A stretch of DNA of 58,274 bases from an uncultured Dialister sp. (GTDB lineage: Bacteria; Bacillota; Negativicutes; Veillonellales; Dialisteraceae): assembly GCA_934178345.1 (NCBI GenBank), contig CAKPQG010000015.1:1-58274 (forward strand), read 5' to 3'. The notes under the pieces are model-generated. The model did no database searches and had not been told where the DNA came from. It saw only the letters and a program-made list of their open reading frames with translations. A program made the translations under genes and the position numbers. Of the stretch, positions 16,297 to 26,300 are shown one piece after another. Position 1 is the stretch's first letter. Each line of letters starts with the position of its first letter.

Positions 16297-17466
16297 TTAC
16301 ACCAAATTTTCCAATATTCTCTTTATGAGTTTCTTGGCTGTCTCAAAAGTGTAATACTTATTAAAAAGATTCTTGTTTTCTAAGGCAATTCGCATCAATT
16401 CTTGTTCACCTATCTCTGAAAATTTACGAATTACCTGCGTAAACTCAGCCACAGTATTTGCCCTGCGAATACCGCCTAATTTATCATCTCTTATAGCATC
16501 TTCATATCCAACCAGCGCTTCATCGCTTCCGGCAATAGGAAGCCCCATGCTAAGGGTTTCCGCAACTTTCACCTTCATACCAGCTCCAGTTGGAATAGGC
16601 GCTACCATTAAGCTGTTTTGTGGTAGAAAGTCTTCCAGTTCATTGAAGTCCGCCACCAGTCTGATATTGGGAGCCAGCTTTGTCCAGCGATAAATCTCAT
16701 CTATGGGATTCCCACCAGCAATAATGAGCTGGAAGTCATCATTTTGAGCAAAATTTGGAAGCCACACCTGTTTTATCAGCATTTCTACTGCCGATACATT
16801 GGCACCATAACCTAAGCTTCCTATAAACGCTACCGTTTTCTTGGAAGTTTTTATTTTCAGGTTACGAGTATGCTCCAGGCATATAGGAAGGATATACTCA
16901 CATGGATCATTATAATGATAAAGTTCTTTGCATCGCTTTACATCTCTATGTGTCAAATAGACAAGTCTATCACTATATTTTACTGCATCTCCCTCATCAT
17001 TTCTCACGACATACTTTTCAATCGTTTTAAGGATTTTTCCTTTAATTCCCTTTTTCAGCGCAAAGTAGGAATCAACATAATCGTATTCAATATTGTCTAC
17101 AAACGTAATAATTTTGATTTCAGGTTGTACCTTTTTTAATTCTTTAGCAATAAATCCCAACCGTGTGCGCCCTAAAAAGAGCACATCTGGGTGATATGAC
17201 ATGATTTTATCTTTATGCTTTATCCAGGTAAAATACATAAAATTGCTATGGCCATGCAGCCTGGCACTTTTATCCAGTTTTCTATTTTTAACAACATCTA
17301 CATTCATTGCTTCCGGCATATTCTGCCCCAGAGAAATGACTCTAAAACTCGCATTTTTCTTCGCAGCATAAGCCTTAATCGCACTATAGTATTTCCGTGC
17401 CCCTAAGCATCCGCCGCCATGTCCCATAATGTTATTATCAGTAATATATAAAATATTCATCTTCAA
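16297..17466 (-). CDS. family 4 glycosyltransferase (GT-B fold)
   Basis: A 389-residue GT-B glycosyltransferase that adds sugars to lipid-linked glycans in the cytoplasm. The N-terminus ILYITDNNIMGHGGG forms the acceptor-side glycine loop. The C-terminal donor half carries VAFIGSLGYGANV near residue 214, then PIPTGAGMKVKVAETLSMGLP near 295-315, the nucleotide-sugar-binding region with its E-x7-E-like pattern. It lies 6 bp downstream of the next glycosyltransferase gene and shares its orientation, so the two are probably co-transcribed. The sugar is unknown; heptose is possible given the nearby GDP-heptose genes. Confidence 0.87.
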   Translation of the reverse strand: MKMNILYITDNNIMGHGGGCLGARKYYSAIKAYAAKKNASFRVISLGQNMPEAMNVDVVKNRKLDKSARLHGHSNFMYFTWIKHKDKIMSYHPDVLFLGRTRLGFIAKELKKVQPEIKIITFVDNIEYDYVDSYFALKKGIKGKILKTIEKYVVRNDEGDAVKYSDRLVYLTHRDVKRCKELYHYNDPCEYILPICLEHTRNLKIKTSKKTVAFIGSLGYGANVSAVEMLIKQVWLPNFAQNDDFQLIIAGGNPIDEIYRWTKLAPNIRLVADFNELEDFLPQNSLMVAPIPTGAGMKVKVAETLSMGLPIAGSDEALVGYEDAIRDDKLGGIRRANTVAEFTQVIRKFSEIGEQELMRIALENKNLFNKYYTFETAKKLIKRILENLV

Positions 17467-17472
17467 TCCTCT

Positions 17473-18729
17473 TTAAGTAAGAACTTCTTGAAAACCTTTC
17501 CAGATTCTGTTCCATTCATACTTTCCCTCTACTAGTTTTCTTCCTGCTTCAGCCACGCTCAGTGCTGCATTGTAATGTTCCAGTAAATAGTCTACCTGTC
17601 CGGCTATGGCTGAAGAATCATTCCTAACCCAGAGCTCTTGACCATCTTTAGCTTCAATTCCCTCTGCACCAACGTCATTAGTCACAACCGGTACGCCCAT
17701 AGACATGGCTTCCAGAATTTTTGTTTTGATCCCGGTACCATACAAAATCGGAGACAAAAAAATCTGACTTTTACGAACATATTCCACCAGATTCTCCACT
17801 CGCCCGGTGAATATGACATGATCATTATCCTTATACTTCTCCCTGATATCACCGGGGCATTTCCCTATAACCATAAATTTCACATCATGATTAATTTTAG
17901 GAAGTATATCAGAAATAATCCAGTGGAGTGTATCTACATTTGCCGCCACTTTCAAATTCCCCACGTAAGAAAGTAGATTCTTTTCTGGTTCTCCAGTCAA
18001 TTCCTTTTCCGGAACAGCATTAATCCCGACCGGGATGGTTATGGCTTTCCCTGGCTGTTTCTGATTGAGATAATCTGTCTCTACCTTAGAAACAAAAATA
18101 ACCTTGTCATATAGCTTAGAGTAGTATATTTCAGCTTTAGCTACCAAATTTCTTTCTATAGTAAGGACAGCATTTCGCACCATCTGATTACCTATGAGCT
18201 TATTTATAATGCCTGGCAAGCTTCCGGCATACTGACCGGAAATATTAGATTTATACCTGGCGTGGAGCTGTCTTTCGTATCGAGCTGATAAGAGATCGTC
18301 CATATCCAGAACCTTCACCGCATGACTATGCCGGAAAGCATCATAATACATGGATGTACGGATCATGTCTGTAAAAATATAATCAGGCTGAAGTTCATCG
18401 CAGTATTTCTTAATCTGTTCAGAATTCTGCCTGCTGTAATACAAAGAGCACTGGATTGGCCATTTACGAGTGAGCAAAGTCTTCGTTGCCAGATTTTGAA
18501 TCTTCTCTACTTTTCCAATAGGCTTAGCCAAGCGTACCTCTTTGATAAATTCAGGTTTTTTCTCTATATCTGCCTCTGTCTGCCCTGCTTCCAGAAAGGA
18601 GTAGATAAAAATATCACAATTATACTTTTCATGAATACCTTTGCAATAATAGTATAGGCTCAATTTCCGACCGCTATCCGTTGGCCAGAATAGTCTTGTC
18701 GTTACAAAAAGCAGCTTCTTGTTACTCAT
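17473..18729 (-). CDS. family 4 glycosyltransferase (GT-B fold)
   Basis: A 418-residue GT-B enzyme. The start LLFVTTRLFWPTDSGRKLS matches the N-terminal Rossmann half of glycosyltransferases in which a GxK/R loop follows the first strand. The C-terminal half has LLSYVGNLKVAANVD, FTGRVENLVEYV and SPILYGTGIKTKILEAMSMGVPVV, the usual donor-binding elements. It overlaps the HddC-type gene upstream by 4 bp (ATGA), so it is translationally linked to the heptose module, which makes a GDP-heptose donor attractive but unproven. Confidence 0.88.
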   Translation of the reverse strand: MSNKKLLFVTTRLFWPTDSGRKLSLYYYCKGIHEKYNCDIFIYSFLEAGQTEADIEKKPEFIKEVRLAKPIGKVEKIQNLATKTLLTRKWPIQCSLYYSRQNSEQIKKYCDELQPDYIFTDMIRTSMYYDAFRHSHAVKVLDMDDLLSARYERQLHARYKSNISGQYAGSLPGIINKLIGNQMVRNAVLTIERNLVAKAEIYYSKLYDKVIFVSKVETDYLNQKQPGKAITIPVGINAVPEKELTGEPEKNLLSYVGNLKVAANVDTLHWIISDILPKINHDVKFMVIGKCPGDIREKYKDNDHVIFTGRVENLVEYVRKSQIFLSPILYGTGIKTKILEAMSMGVPVVTNDVGAEGIEAKDGQELWVRNDSSAIAGQVDYLLEHYNAALSVAEAGRKLVEGKYEWNRIWKGFQEVLT

Positions 18730-19418
18730 ACTAGCTTGGTGAACTCCTTATTTGCCTTTGCATAATCTTCGGGGATTCCAATATCTATAAAATATCCATC
18801 ACACAGGAAAGCACTAAACACTTTCGAGTCTACATATTTCTCCAGAAAGTCTTTTTCCATCATAAATTTAGCCTGAGAAATATCATCAAAAAGGTTACGA
18901 TTCAGTATATATACCCCACCGTTGATAAATCCCTTCTCACATGCCTTTTTCTCTACAAACCGAGCAATCCTATAATCATCACCAAATTGGACTGTTCCAT
19001 ATCGTGAGAAGTCATGAAGCCCTTTCACTGCCAGTGTAGCATCAGAATGAACCTGCTTATGAAAATCAATCATTTTAGAAAAATCTACGCTGAAAAATGT
19101 ATCTCCATTTAGCACTACTGCTACATCTTCCGTTACCTGCCGTAATGCTTTTTTTAGTGCGCCACCAGTAAGAAGTGGTTCGTCTTCTACAGAATAGGAT
19201 AAAGAAATGCCTTTATAATGAGAACCGAAAAAGTCTTGAATTATTTCTTTCTTATACCCTACTGCCAAAATAGCATGAGTACAACCATTCCTATCCAATT
19301 GATCAAGTAAATAGGATAGGAATGGCTTACCGGCTACCGGAGCCATGGGCTTAGGTACATCATGAACTACTTTTTGCAGCCTGGTTCCAAATCCACCGGC
19401 TAATATCACTGCTTCCAT
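18726..19418 (-). CDS. hddC: D-glycero-D-manno-heptose 1-phosphate guanylyltransferase
   Basis: A 230-residue sugar-phosphate nucleotidyltransferase that would make the activated heptose GDP-D-glycero-alpha-D-manno-heptose. It has LAGGFGTRLQ at residues 6-15, VPKPMAPVAGKPFL near 25-38 and VLNGDTFF near 100. On its own this could be any sugar nucleotidyltransferase, but the flanking GmhA, HddA and GmhB genes complete exactly the GDP-heptose pathway, so the specificity is well supported by context. It overlaps the GmhA gene by 13 bp. Confidence 0.88.
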   Translation of the reverse strand: MEAVILAGGFGTRLQKVVHDVPKPMAPVAGKPFLSYLLDQLDRNGCTHAILAVGYKKEIIQDFFGSHYKGISLSYSVEDEPLLTGGALKKALRQVTEDVAVVLNGDTFFSVDFSKMIDFHKQVHSDATLAVKGLHDFSRYGTVQFGDDYRIARFVEKKACEKGFINGGVYILNRNLFDDISQAKFMMEKDFLEKYVDSKVFSAFLCDGYFIDIGIPEDYAKANKEFTKLV

Positions 19419-20068
19419 AATGTATCCCCCACCTTGAAAATCTCATTTTCCACTGCCAGGCAGAGAGCATGATAAACAGGCAGATGAAATTCCTGCACTT
19501 TAAAGGTCTCCGTCTCCGGTACAGCTATGCAAATATCTGCCAACCTTCTGAGTTTTCCACCATCCTGCCCAGTCAGTGCAATAACGGTAAGCCCCATGGC
19601 TTTAGCCACTTCAGTCGCATAAACAACATTGCGGGAATTCCCTGATGTGCTGATGGCCATAAGGATGTCCCCTTTGTCGCCATAGCCAAGGACCTGCTGG
19701 GCAAATACATAGTCCGGATTCACATCATTGGCAAAGGCCGTGTTTAATCCAGATTCACAAACAAGGGCTATCGCGCGAAGCGGCATCTGAAGATGATTTC
19801 CTAAATCATAGCCATTCTCATATTTCTCCAGCTTGTTCCGGAGTTCTATTGGGATTGATCGATACTGCTTAAAGGATTTCATCAGCTCTCCAACTATGTG
19901 CAAAGAATCTGCGGCACTGCCTCCGTTACCGCATACCAAAAGCTTTCCTTTATACTGATACAGATGAATTAAGGATTCAGCAGCTGCATGTATATTATCT
20001 TCAATCGTCTTCAAAGCAGGGTATCTATTAAGTAACTCTATCAAATACGCTTCTGTCGTCTTTTTCAT
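19406..20068 (-). CDS. gmhA: sedoheptulose 7-phosphate isomerase
   Basis: A 220-residue SIS-domain isomerase that converts sedoheptulose 7-phosphate to D-glycero-D-manno-heptose 7-phosphate. The phosphate-binding CGNGGSAADSLHIVGEL segment lies near residues 47-63 and the SIS core ISTSGNSRNVV near 139-149; VQEFHLPVYHALC near the C-terminus supplies the metal/substrate His region. It is slightly longer than E. coli GmhA (192 residues). It is followed with a 13-bp overlap by hddC and preceded 9 bp upstream by hddA. Confidence 0.93.
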   Translation of the reverse strand: MKKTTEAYLIELLNRYPALKTIEDNIHAAAESLIHLYQYKGKLLVCGNGGSAADSLHIVGELMKSFKQYRSIPIELRNKLEKYENGYDLGNHLQMPLRAIALVCESGLNTAFANDVNPDYVFAQQVLGYGDKGDILMAISTSGNSRNVVYATEVAKAMGLTVIALTGQDGGKLRRLADICIAVPETETFKVQEFHLPVYHALCLAVENEIFKVGDTLWKQ

Positions 20069-20077
20069 AAGTCCTCC

Positions 20078-21073
20078 TCAAAAATTTACAGGTTCTTCTT
20101 CTCTGTAATAAATGATGCGAGTGCCGCCTGTTTCAAAGGAAAATGGAACATGCAGAAGTTTTTCCAATGCTTTTTTTACGTAAGGCTTTTTATCTTTATC
20201 CACATAAAACAGCAAAAAACCACCACCTCCGGACCCCAGGAGTTTCCCTCCTTCTGCTCCTGCTTTACGGGCAGTGTCATACATAGCATCTATTTCTCCT
20301 GTAGAAATACCACCGGAAAGGCTTCTCTTGATTTGCCACGATTCATGAAGCAGCCGGCCAAATTCGGTTAAATTCCCTTTGCCTGTCAAAATATTCTGGG
20401 CATCTCCTACCATGCCCTTCATATCCTGCAGACGACGTATTTTATCTTGGAAATTTTCTTTCACCTTTTCCTGCACATCTGCTGACATATGCGAAAATCC
20501 GGTAAAGAACAGCATAAGGGAATCATTTAACTCCTGTTTCCGATCCCGTGAAATCACGAGAGGAATCACATGATATCCATCTTCATCCATATCAATTCTA
20601 TTAAGACCGCCAAAAGAAGCTGCAATCTGGTCCTGAATCCCACCGGCTTCATCGCATAATATTCTTTCTACATAAATAGCTTCATCGGCCATTTTTTTCT
20701 TGTCCGCCATTTCTTCCTTTAAAGCATGAAAAGCATTCAGCATCCCCACTGCAAAGGATGAGCTGGTGCCAAGTCCTGTTCTCGCCGGAAGATCGGCATC
20801 ATAAGCTAGTCGTATATGATGCATTTTCTGGTACTTCATACAATTCCGAATTAAAGGATGCCGTATTTCATCAATATCTGTAACTCGTTCGATGCGGGAA
20901 TATACAAACTCAGAAGAGTAATCAAAGAACTTCGGCAAATGCCGTACCGTAACATAGCAATATTTATCGAAGGTAGTAGAAAGAACGCTGCCTCCATACT
21001 CTTCATAAAATTCTTTCATATCCGTTCCGCCACCAAAGAAAGACATTCGAAACGGAGTCTTAGTAATAACCAT
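20078..21073 (-). CDS. hddA: D-glycero-alpha-D-manno-heptose 7-phosphate kinase
   Basis: A 331-residue GHMP-family kinase that phosphorylates heptose 7-phosphate at C1. The N-terminus TKTPFRMSFFGGGTDM is the substrate-side motif, RTGLGTSSSFAVGML near residue 96 is the ATP loop, and KLLGSGGGGFLLFYV near 277-291 is the third GHMP motif. The GDP branch uses the alpha anomer (HddA), in contrast to bifunctional HldE of the ADP branch, and no HldE or HldD is present here. It sits between gmhB and gmhA with 9-bp gaps. Confidence 0.93.
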   Translation of the reverse strand: MVITKTPFRMSFFGGGTDMKEFYEEYGGSVLSTTFDKYCYVTVRHLPKFFDYSSEFVYSRIERVTDIDEIRHPLIRNCMKYQKMHHIRLAYDADLPARTGLGTSSSFAVGMLNAFHALKEEMADKKKMADEAIYVERILCDEAGGIQDQIAASFGGLNRIDMDEDGYHVIPLVISRDRKQELNDSLMLFFTGFSHMSADVQEKVKENFQDKIRRLQDMKGMVGDAQNILTGKGNLTEFGRLLHESWQIKRSLSGGISTGEIDAMYDTARKAGAEGGKLLGSGGGGFLLFYVDKDKKPYVKKALEKLLHVPFSFETGGTRIIYYREEEPVNF

Positions 21074-21082
21074 AACGCCACC

Positions 21083-21604
21083 TCAGTTGTTAATCAGGAA
21101 ATTTACAGCACTTAATAGATTAGGAAACTGTTTATCTGCCAAGGGATTCAGATTTACAACTGAAATCGTACGAATCCCATAATTTCTACCGGCTTCTATA
21201 TCGCTTTGACTGTCGCCAATCATCCAGGATTTAGATTTATCTACAGGAAAATCCTGCTCTGCCTGCAAGAACAAGCCAATATCCGGTTTACGACAATGAC
21301 ATGTCCCTTTTTCATGAGGGCAGACATAAATTCCATCTACATGGGCACCATGATTCTGTAATTCTTCTTTCAGGAAAAAATGAATCCTATTCAGGTCATG
21401 CATCGTCATTAAATGTCTAGCTATGCCTCGCTGATTCGTAATAATGACAACGTGCCAATTATGGTCATTCAGTAACCTAATGGCCTCAATAGTACCAGGT
21501 AAAAAATGGAATTCACTCCATGATTTTATATAGTCCCCCTCAGGAGCCTTTTCATTAATAACTCCATCTCTGTCAAGAAATACTGTCTTCTCTTTCATAT
21601 TCAT
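21083..21604 (-). CDS. gmhB: D-glycero-D-manno-heptose 1,7-bisphosphate phosphatase
   Basis: A ~173-residue HAD-family phosphatase that removes the C7 phosphate of heptose bisphosphate. The nucleophile motif FLDRDGVINE lies near the start, IITNQRGIAR follows, and a zinc-binding cluster CPHEKGTCHCRKP with the GmhB CxH/CxC spacing is visible; SWMIGDSQSDIEAG is motif IV. The open frame extends to 21850, but the first 80 codons lie inside the WbaP gene and are not phosphatase-like. I chose the ATG at 21604, behind AAAGGGG; an ATG two codons later is equally possible. Confidence 0.9.
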   Translation of the reverse strand: MNMKEKTVFLDRDGVINEKAPEGDYIKSWSEFHFLPGTIEAIRLLNDHNWHVVIITNQRGIARHLMTMHDLNRIHFFLKEELQNHGAHVDGIYVCPHEKGTCHCRKPDIGLFLQAEQDFPVDKSKSWMIGDSQSDIEAGRNYGIRTISVVNLNPLADKQFPNLLSAVNFLINN

Positions 21605-21608
21605 GCAC

Positions 21609-23030
21609 TCAATACGCCCCTTTATGACTGAGGACAACCGCAATGGTGCGCCAGAGGAGCACGAGATCCAGCCAGACGCTCCAGTTATGCACGTACCAGC
21701 TGTCCATCTGTACTCGCTCGGGATAGTCGATATCACTTCTTCCGCTGGTCTGCCACATGCCGGTGATGCCGGGGAGGACGGAGTAGTACTCTTTGATATA
21801 TTTCCCATACCGCGGGACTTCTTTCTGAATGATGGGGCGAGGGCCGACAAGGCTCATTTCACCTTTGAGGACGTTCAGGAGCTGGGGCAGCTCATCGAGG
21901 CTGGTCTTTCTAAGGAAGGCACCGCTCTTTGTGATGCGGGGATCATTCTTCAGTTTGAATTCTCTATCCCATTCTTCTTTCGCCGCCGGATCAGTCGCGA
22001 GGAGGTGGTCTAAGACTTCCTGCGAATTCGTACACATGGAGCGGAATTTGTAGCAGTTGAATTCTTTCCCGTCTTTGCCGACACGGCGATGCTTGAAGAT
22101 GACCGGTCCCGGAGAGTCGTGATAGACCCATGCTGCAATGAGAAGAAGAATCGGCGAAATCAGAAGGCCGCCGCAGATGGTGGCGGCGAGGTCGAAGAGG
22201 CGTTTGGTGATCTGATTCGATGTGCGAGCGAGGTTATTCCGGATCTGCAGCACCATGATCTTCGCATCGAAGAAGGACTCGGCGGTCACATTCGACATAG
22301 GGACGGCGATGAGGTTCGGCACGACGCCTACATTTCTCACGAGGGTCTGTGCCTGATAGATAAGGGCGGAGAGCTGTGCCTGCGGGATGCCGGGGGCGGC
22401 GATGATGACGTACTGGACACCGGTCTCTCGAATGACGCGCTCCATGTCGCCAAATCCGCCTAAGATGGTGCAGGACTTATCGTAAGGCTCATGGTCTTCG
22501 AGGAAACCGACGATGCGGTAGCGCATGCCGGTATCATTCTGTATCTGGCGTGCCATGACTTCGCCGGTCTTTCCTGCCCCGACGATGAGGACGGGGATCT
22601 GGAAGGCTTCTGATTTCTTCATCCCTTTCGCCAGAATGACACGGAAGAGGCAGAGCAGGGCGAAGGAAATCGCGGTGTAGAGGATGACGTAGAAACGGGA
22701 TACATCCCCCGCTACCTGCGCGAGGAACATGAGGATGATGGAGAAGACGGTGCCACCTAGGGAGGCTCGGAACAATTTTTTCATCATCTGGTAGATGAGC
22801 ATGCGCTTCCCATAGAGGCCTTCATACAGAATAAAGGCCATGTAGACCAGCGGTACCCAGAAGTACTGGTAAATTGGTGCGATATGATAGGTGGTGTGGG
22901 TGATCAGGAGATTTCGAATGGCAAGGGAGAGTATCCCCGCCAGAACGAGGGCGATGTAGTCGCCGATGAGGTAGAGAACTGCTGCGCCGGAGGCGCAGGA
23001 AATAGAGTGGTGATGTTTAGGGTTGTTCAT
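21609..23030 (-). CDS. undecaprenyl-phosphate sugar phosphotransferase (WbaP/exopolysaccharide polyprenyl transferase)
   Basis: A 473-residue initiating enzyme that transfers a sugar 1-phosphate to undecaprenyl phosphate. About five hydrophobic segments occupy the first ~150 residues; a CoA-binding-like Rossmann region follows (PVLIVGAGKTGEVMARQI). The catalytic bacterial sugar transferase domain begins with KRLFDLAATICGGLLISP near residue 280 and includes FKHRRVGKDGKEFNCYKFRS and SLDELPQLLNVLKGEMSLVG. It is the first gene of the long minus-strand polysaccharide transcript, preceded by a promoter at 23236-23264 and a G10 tract in its leader. The base composition is clearly more GC-rich than the genes downstream. 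Confidence 0.93.
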   Translation of the reverse strand: MNNPKHHHSISCASGAAVLYLIGDYIALVLAGILSLAIRNLLITHTTYHIAPIYQYFWVPLVYMAFILYEGLYGKRMLIYQMMKKLFRASLGGTVFSIILMFLAQVAGDVSRFYVILYTAISFALLCLFRVILAKGMKKSEAFQIPVLIVGAGKTGEVMARQIQNDTGMRYRIVGFLEDHEPYDKSCTILGGFGDMERVIRETGVQYVIIAAPGIPQAQLSALIYQAQTLVRNVGVVPNLIAVPMSNVTAESFFDAKIMVLQIRNNLARTSNQITKRLFDLAATICGGLLISPILLLIAAWVYHDSPGPVIFKHRRVGKDGKEFNCYKFRSMCTNSQEVLDHLLATDPAAKEEWDREFKLKNDPRITKSGAFLRKTSLDELPQLLNVLKGEMSLVGPRPIIQKEVPRYGKYIKEYYSVLPGITGMWQTSGRSDIDYPERVQMDSWYVHNWSVWLDLVLLWRTIAVVLSHKGAY

Positions 23031-23148
23031 ATGGTGGTTTATCCTTCGTGTTTTTTGAAGATGACAGACGTCAGATGTCGGACTTTTGACGTCTGATCTC
23101 TGATGTCTAACGTCTCCCAGTCTAAAAAAGGGGCGAGGTTCATTGTTA

Positions 23149-23158
23149 CCCCCCCCCC
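23149..23158 (-). repeat. G10 homopolymer in the leader of the WbaP gene
   Basis: Ten consecutive G on the minus strand, about 118 nt upstream of the WbaP start and roughly 70-80 nt downstream of the predicted transcription start. Its length makes it prone to slippage. It also falls inside a 68-codon minus-strand frame (23039-23245) that I do not accept as a gene. Confidence 0.85.
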
Positions 23159-23235
23159 GAAAAAATTTTCGTTTACGATATTTCCGTAAAGAACTGCTCG
23201 GTTTGTCATTTTCTCTGTGGCATTGTTACGCTCAT

Positions 23236-23264
23236 ATAATATCATATTTTGTTATAAAACACAA
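23236..23264 (-). promoter_or_regulatory. sigma-70-type promoter of the polysaccharide operon
   Basis: On the minus strand TTGTGT (23264-23259) and TATTAT (23241-23236) are separated by 17 nt. It lies between the SNF2 helicase stop and the WbaP start and is the only good promoter that I see ahead of the locus. Confidence 0.6.
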
Positions 23265-23344
23265 AAAAAAAGCCGCCGGTCTACAAATATTTTTCGACGA
23301 AAGATGCCGAGACATCAATCTGATATCTAACGTCTCTCACTCTC

Positions 23345-26300
23345 TCACCGGAATATCTTGGAAAGCTCATCATCCGTCAGATTTCCTATCCAGCTTTCGC
23401 CGACGGAGACGGTCATGTCGGCGAGGGATTTTTTCTTTTGGATGATCTCATTGATCTTTTCTTCGAAGGTGTTCTTGGTGATGAAACGGTGGACGAGGAC
23501 GTTGTTCTTCTGGCCGATGCGGTAGGCGCGGTCTGTCGCCTGAGATTCTACGGCGGGATTCCACCAGAGGTCGTAGTGGATGACGTGGGAAGCGGCGGTG
23601 AGGTTGAGGCCGGTGCCGGCGGCTTTCAGGGAGAGGATGAAGAATCTTGCCTTCGGGTCGGTTTGGAAGCGGTCCACCATGTCCTTTCTCTCCTGAAGGG
23701 AGCAGCCGCCGTGAAGGAACATCGGACGTTCTCCCAGTTTGCTCTCGAGGAAATCGGCCAATTTGTCCCCCATGCTCTTGAACTGGGTGAAGATCAGGGC
23801 TTTTTCGCGGCTGGCCTGAATGCTTTCGGCAAGGTCTAAGAGGCGCTCGGCTTTGCCGGAGAGGGCGGGGTCCCAGTTGTCTTCTTTGGTGAAGAGGGCG
23901 GGATGGTTGCAGATTTCCTTCAGCGCGAGGATCATCTGCAGGACGAGGCCCTGGCGCTTGAAGAGGGAGGCTTTGTCTCCGTCTTTCTGCTCGCTGATGA
24001 CGCGGAGGCTTTCTTCTACGGTCTGGTGATACAGAGCGGCCTGCGCGGGGGTGAGGAGGGTGTACTCGTCCTGCTCCAGCTTGTCGGGAAGGTCGCTGAT
24101 GATGGTCTTGTCTGTCTTGAGGCGGCGCAGGAGCATGGGCGCGGTGATGCTTTTGAAGCGTTCCGCTGCTTTTCTGTCCTGCTCGTACTGGATGGGATTC
24201 GCATAGCGGGTCTGGAAGGTCTTCGCGCTACCGAGGTAGCCTTTGTTCGTAAATTCCATGATGGACCAGAATTCTTTGAGGCTGTTCTCGACGGGGGTGC
24301 CGGAGATGGCGATGCGGATGGGTGCTTTCATGCCGCGGACGGCCTGGCTCTGGGCGGTGTCGGGGTTCTTGATGTTCTGCGCCTCGTCGATGATGAAGAC
24401 TTCCCATTTCTTCTTTTTGAGAAAATCCTGATCGCTTCGAAGAAGTCCATAGGTGGTAAGGAGAATGTCGGCTTTGAAATCTGCAAGGTCGCGCTTGGCG
24501 CCGTAGTAGAGGAAGACGGTGAGGGCGGGCGCGAAGCGGGCGATTTCTTCCTGCCAATTCGAGAGAAGGCTCGTCGGCACGACGATGAGTGCTTTTTTCT
24601 TCGCAAGGCGTCCTTCTTCGCGGAGCTTTTCAAGGAAGGTGATGACCTGGAGGGTCTTGCCAAGGCCCATGTCGTCGGCAAGGATGCTGCCGAAGCCGAG
24701 GCGGCTGTTGTTGTAAAGCCACGCATAGCCGCGCTTCTGGTAGGGGCGAAGTGTCGCACATACATTTTCCGGCAGCGCGACGGGCTCGCCCTCTTTCATG
24801 GAGGAGAGCAGTCGCTTCACCTCGCTCGTCATGGAAATCTCCGCGCCTTCATAGCTGCCCTCGAGGGCGATGCGGAGGAGTTCTTCCCCTTTGAGGGAGA
24901 GAGGACGCTGCCACATTTTTTCGAGCTTTTTCAGGTCTTCTTCGGTCACGTAGAGGTACTGTCCCTTGAAGGCGATGAGGGAGCCTGCTTTGACGGATAG
25001 TTTTTCGAAGTCTTCCGGGGAGATCCGCTCGTCCCCCAAGGCGATCTGCCAGTCGAAGTCGAGCATGTCTTCCAAAGAGAGGAGGGTCGGTGTACGCGCC
25101 GCGCCCTCTTCTTTCTTTTTGAGGCGGAGTGTCTTCTTCGGGCGGATGAGGCGCTGCAAAGACTTCGGCAGGATGACGCGCGCCCCCAGAAGGTGCATAG
25201 CCGGGATGGCTTCTAAAAGGAAGGGGGCAAAGGTTTCCGCCGTGAAGGAGATCGGCGTCCTGCCTTCGCTGTCCATATAGTCTTCCATGCCGGTCACAAG
25301 GGAGGAGAGCAGGTCGATATCCTTTAAGATCTGGTAGCGGCAGGCATCATAGTCATCCTTCGTGAAGACATCTGCGAGCGGCACTGCGTCCCCTTCGCTG
25401 TCCTCACTGTCTACGACCGAGAGGTCCAGATGGAAGGATTTTGTTTTCGGATCGTCTGACACGAGAAGCACAGGCTGCCAGCGGGCGGCGCTCAGGTGGA
25501 AATAGGACAGCCACGATGCGATGCCGTCAGCCTCAGGGTGCGGTCTTCCTGCCCGCGCCATCAGGCGGTCCCCCATGAAGAAGAGATCGTAGATGGGATC
25601 GTCTGCGAAATTTTTCTTCGCCATGTTCTGCATCAAGTGCGTGAGGAACAGTGACAGCGCGGCCTCGGCGGGCTCTTTTGCCAAGCATTTCTTCTCTCTG
25701 TACCGCGCGATTTCTACCAAGGCAGGTGTCACCCACTTCGAGAGAAGGCCCATGGCTTCTGCGGTGCCTGCATCCTGCTCGGTCGGCATCCAGCGGATGG
25801 CGAGGGCATTCTCATCCACACGCACCAGCTCCGGGATGGCATTCCCCGTCCGGAGAAGGTGTATAGCGAGCAGCACCACCTCGCGGAAGGCGCGCACGGT
25901 GTAAGAGCTGTCCTGCGCTTCCTCTTCCGTCATATCGAGAAGAGCCGCGAGGAAACGGCTCATCGGCCACCAGTCACCGCGATCGGTGTAGAGTTTCCCC
26001 TCGGAGAGCCCTTCAATCACGAGATGCACGGAAGAAACGGAGGCGAGCTCCAGGCTGTCTTTCCCGCCGCCCACAACGTAAATAGCTGACGAATCAAAGA
26101 GTGCTTTCTCGGCGACTTTTCTGACGCCCGCCATGGTCTTTTCATAGACGCGGCTGAAGCTGCCGCGCCCGTAGAAAGCGGGCGAGACGGGGAGCACACG
26201 CATCCATAGGGAGAAGAGACTTTTGACCTTCGTGAAATCTGGAATTTCCGCCGTTTCCTCTGCCAAGGGAAGTGCCACATCCTTCACGGGCTCGCCTTTC

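Noticed and set aside
23039..23245. 68-codon minus-strand frame crossing the G10 tract
   Set aside because: It lacks a convincing ribosome binding site and has a repeat-derived C-terminus; I treat the region as leader DNA with a homopolymer.
23903..25000. 365-codon plus-strand frame opposite the SNF2 helicase
   Set aside because: Antisense shadow of a well-supported gene with no recognisable motif.
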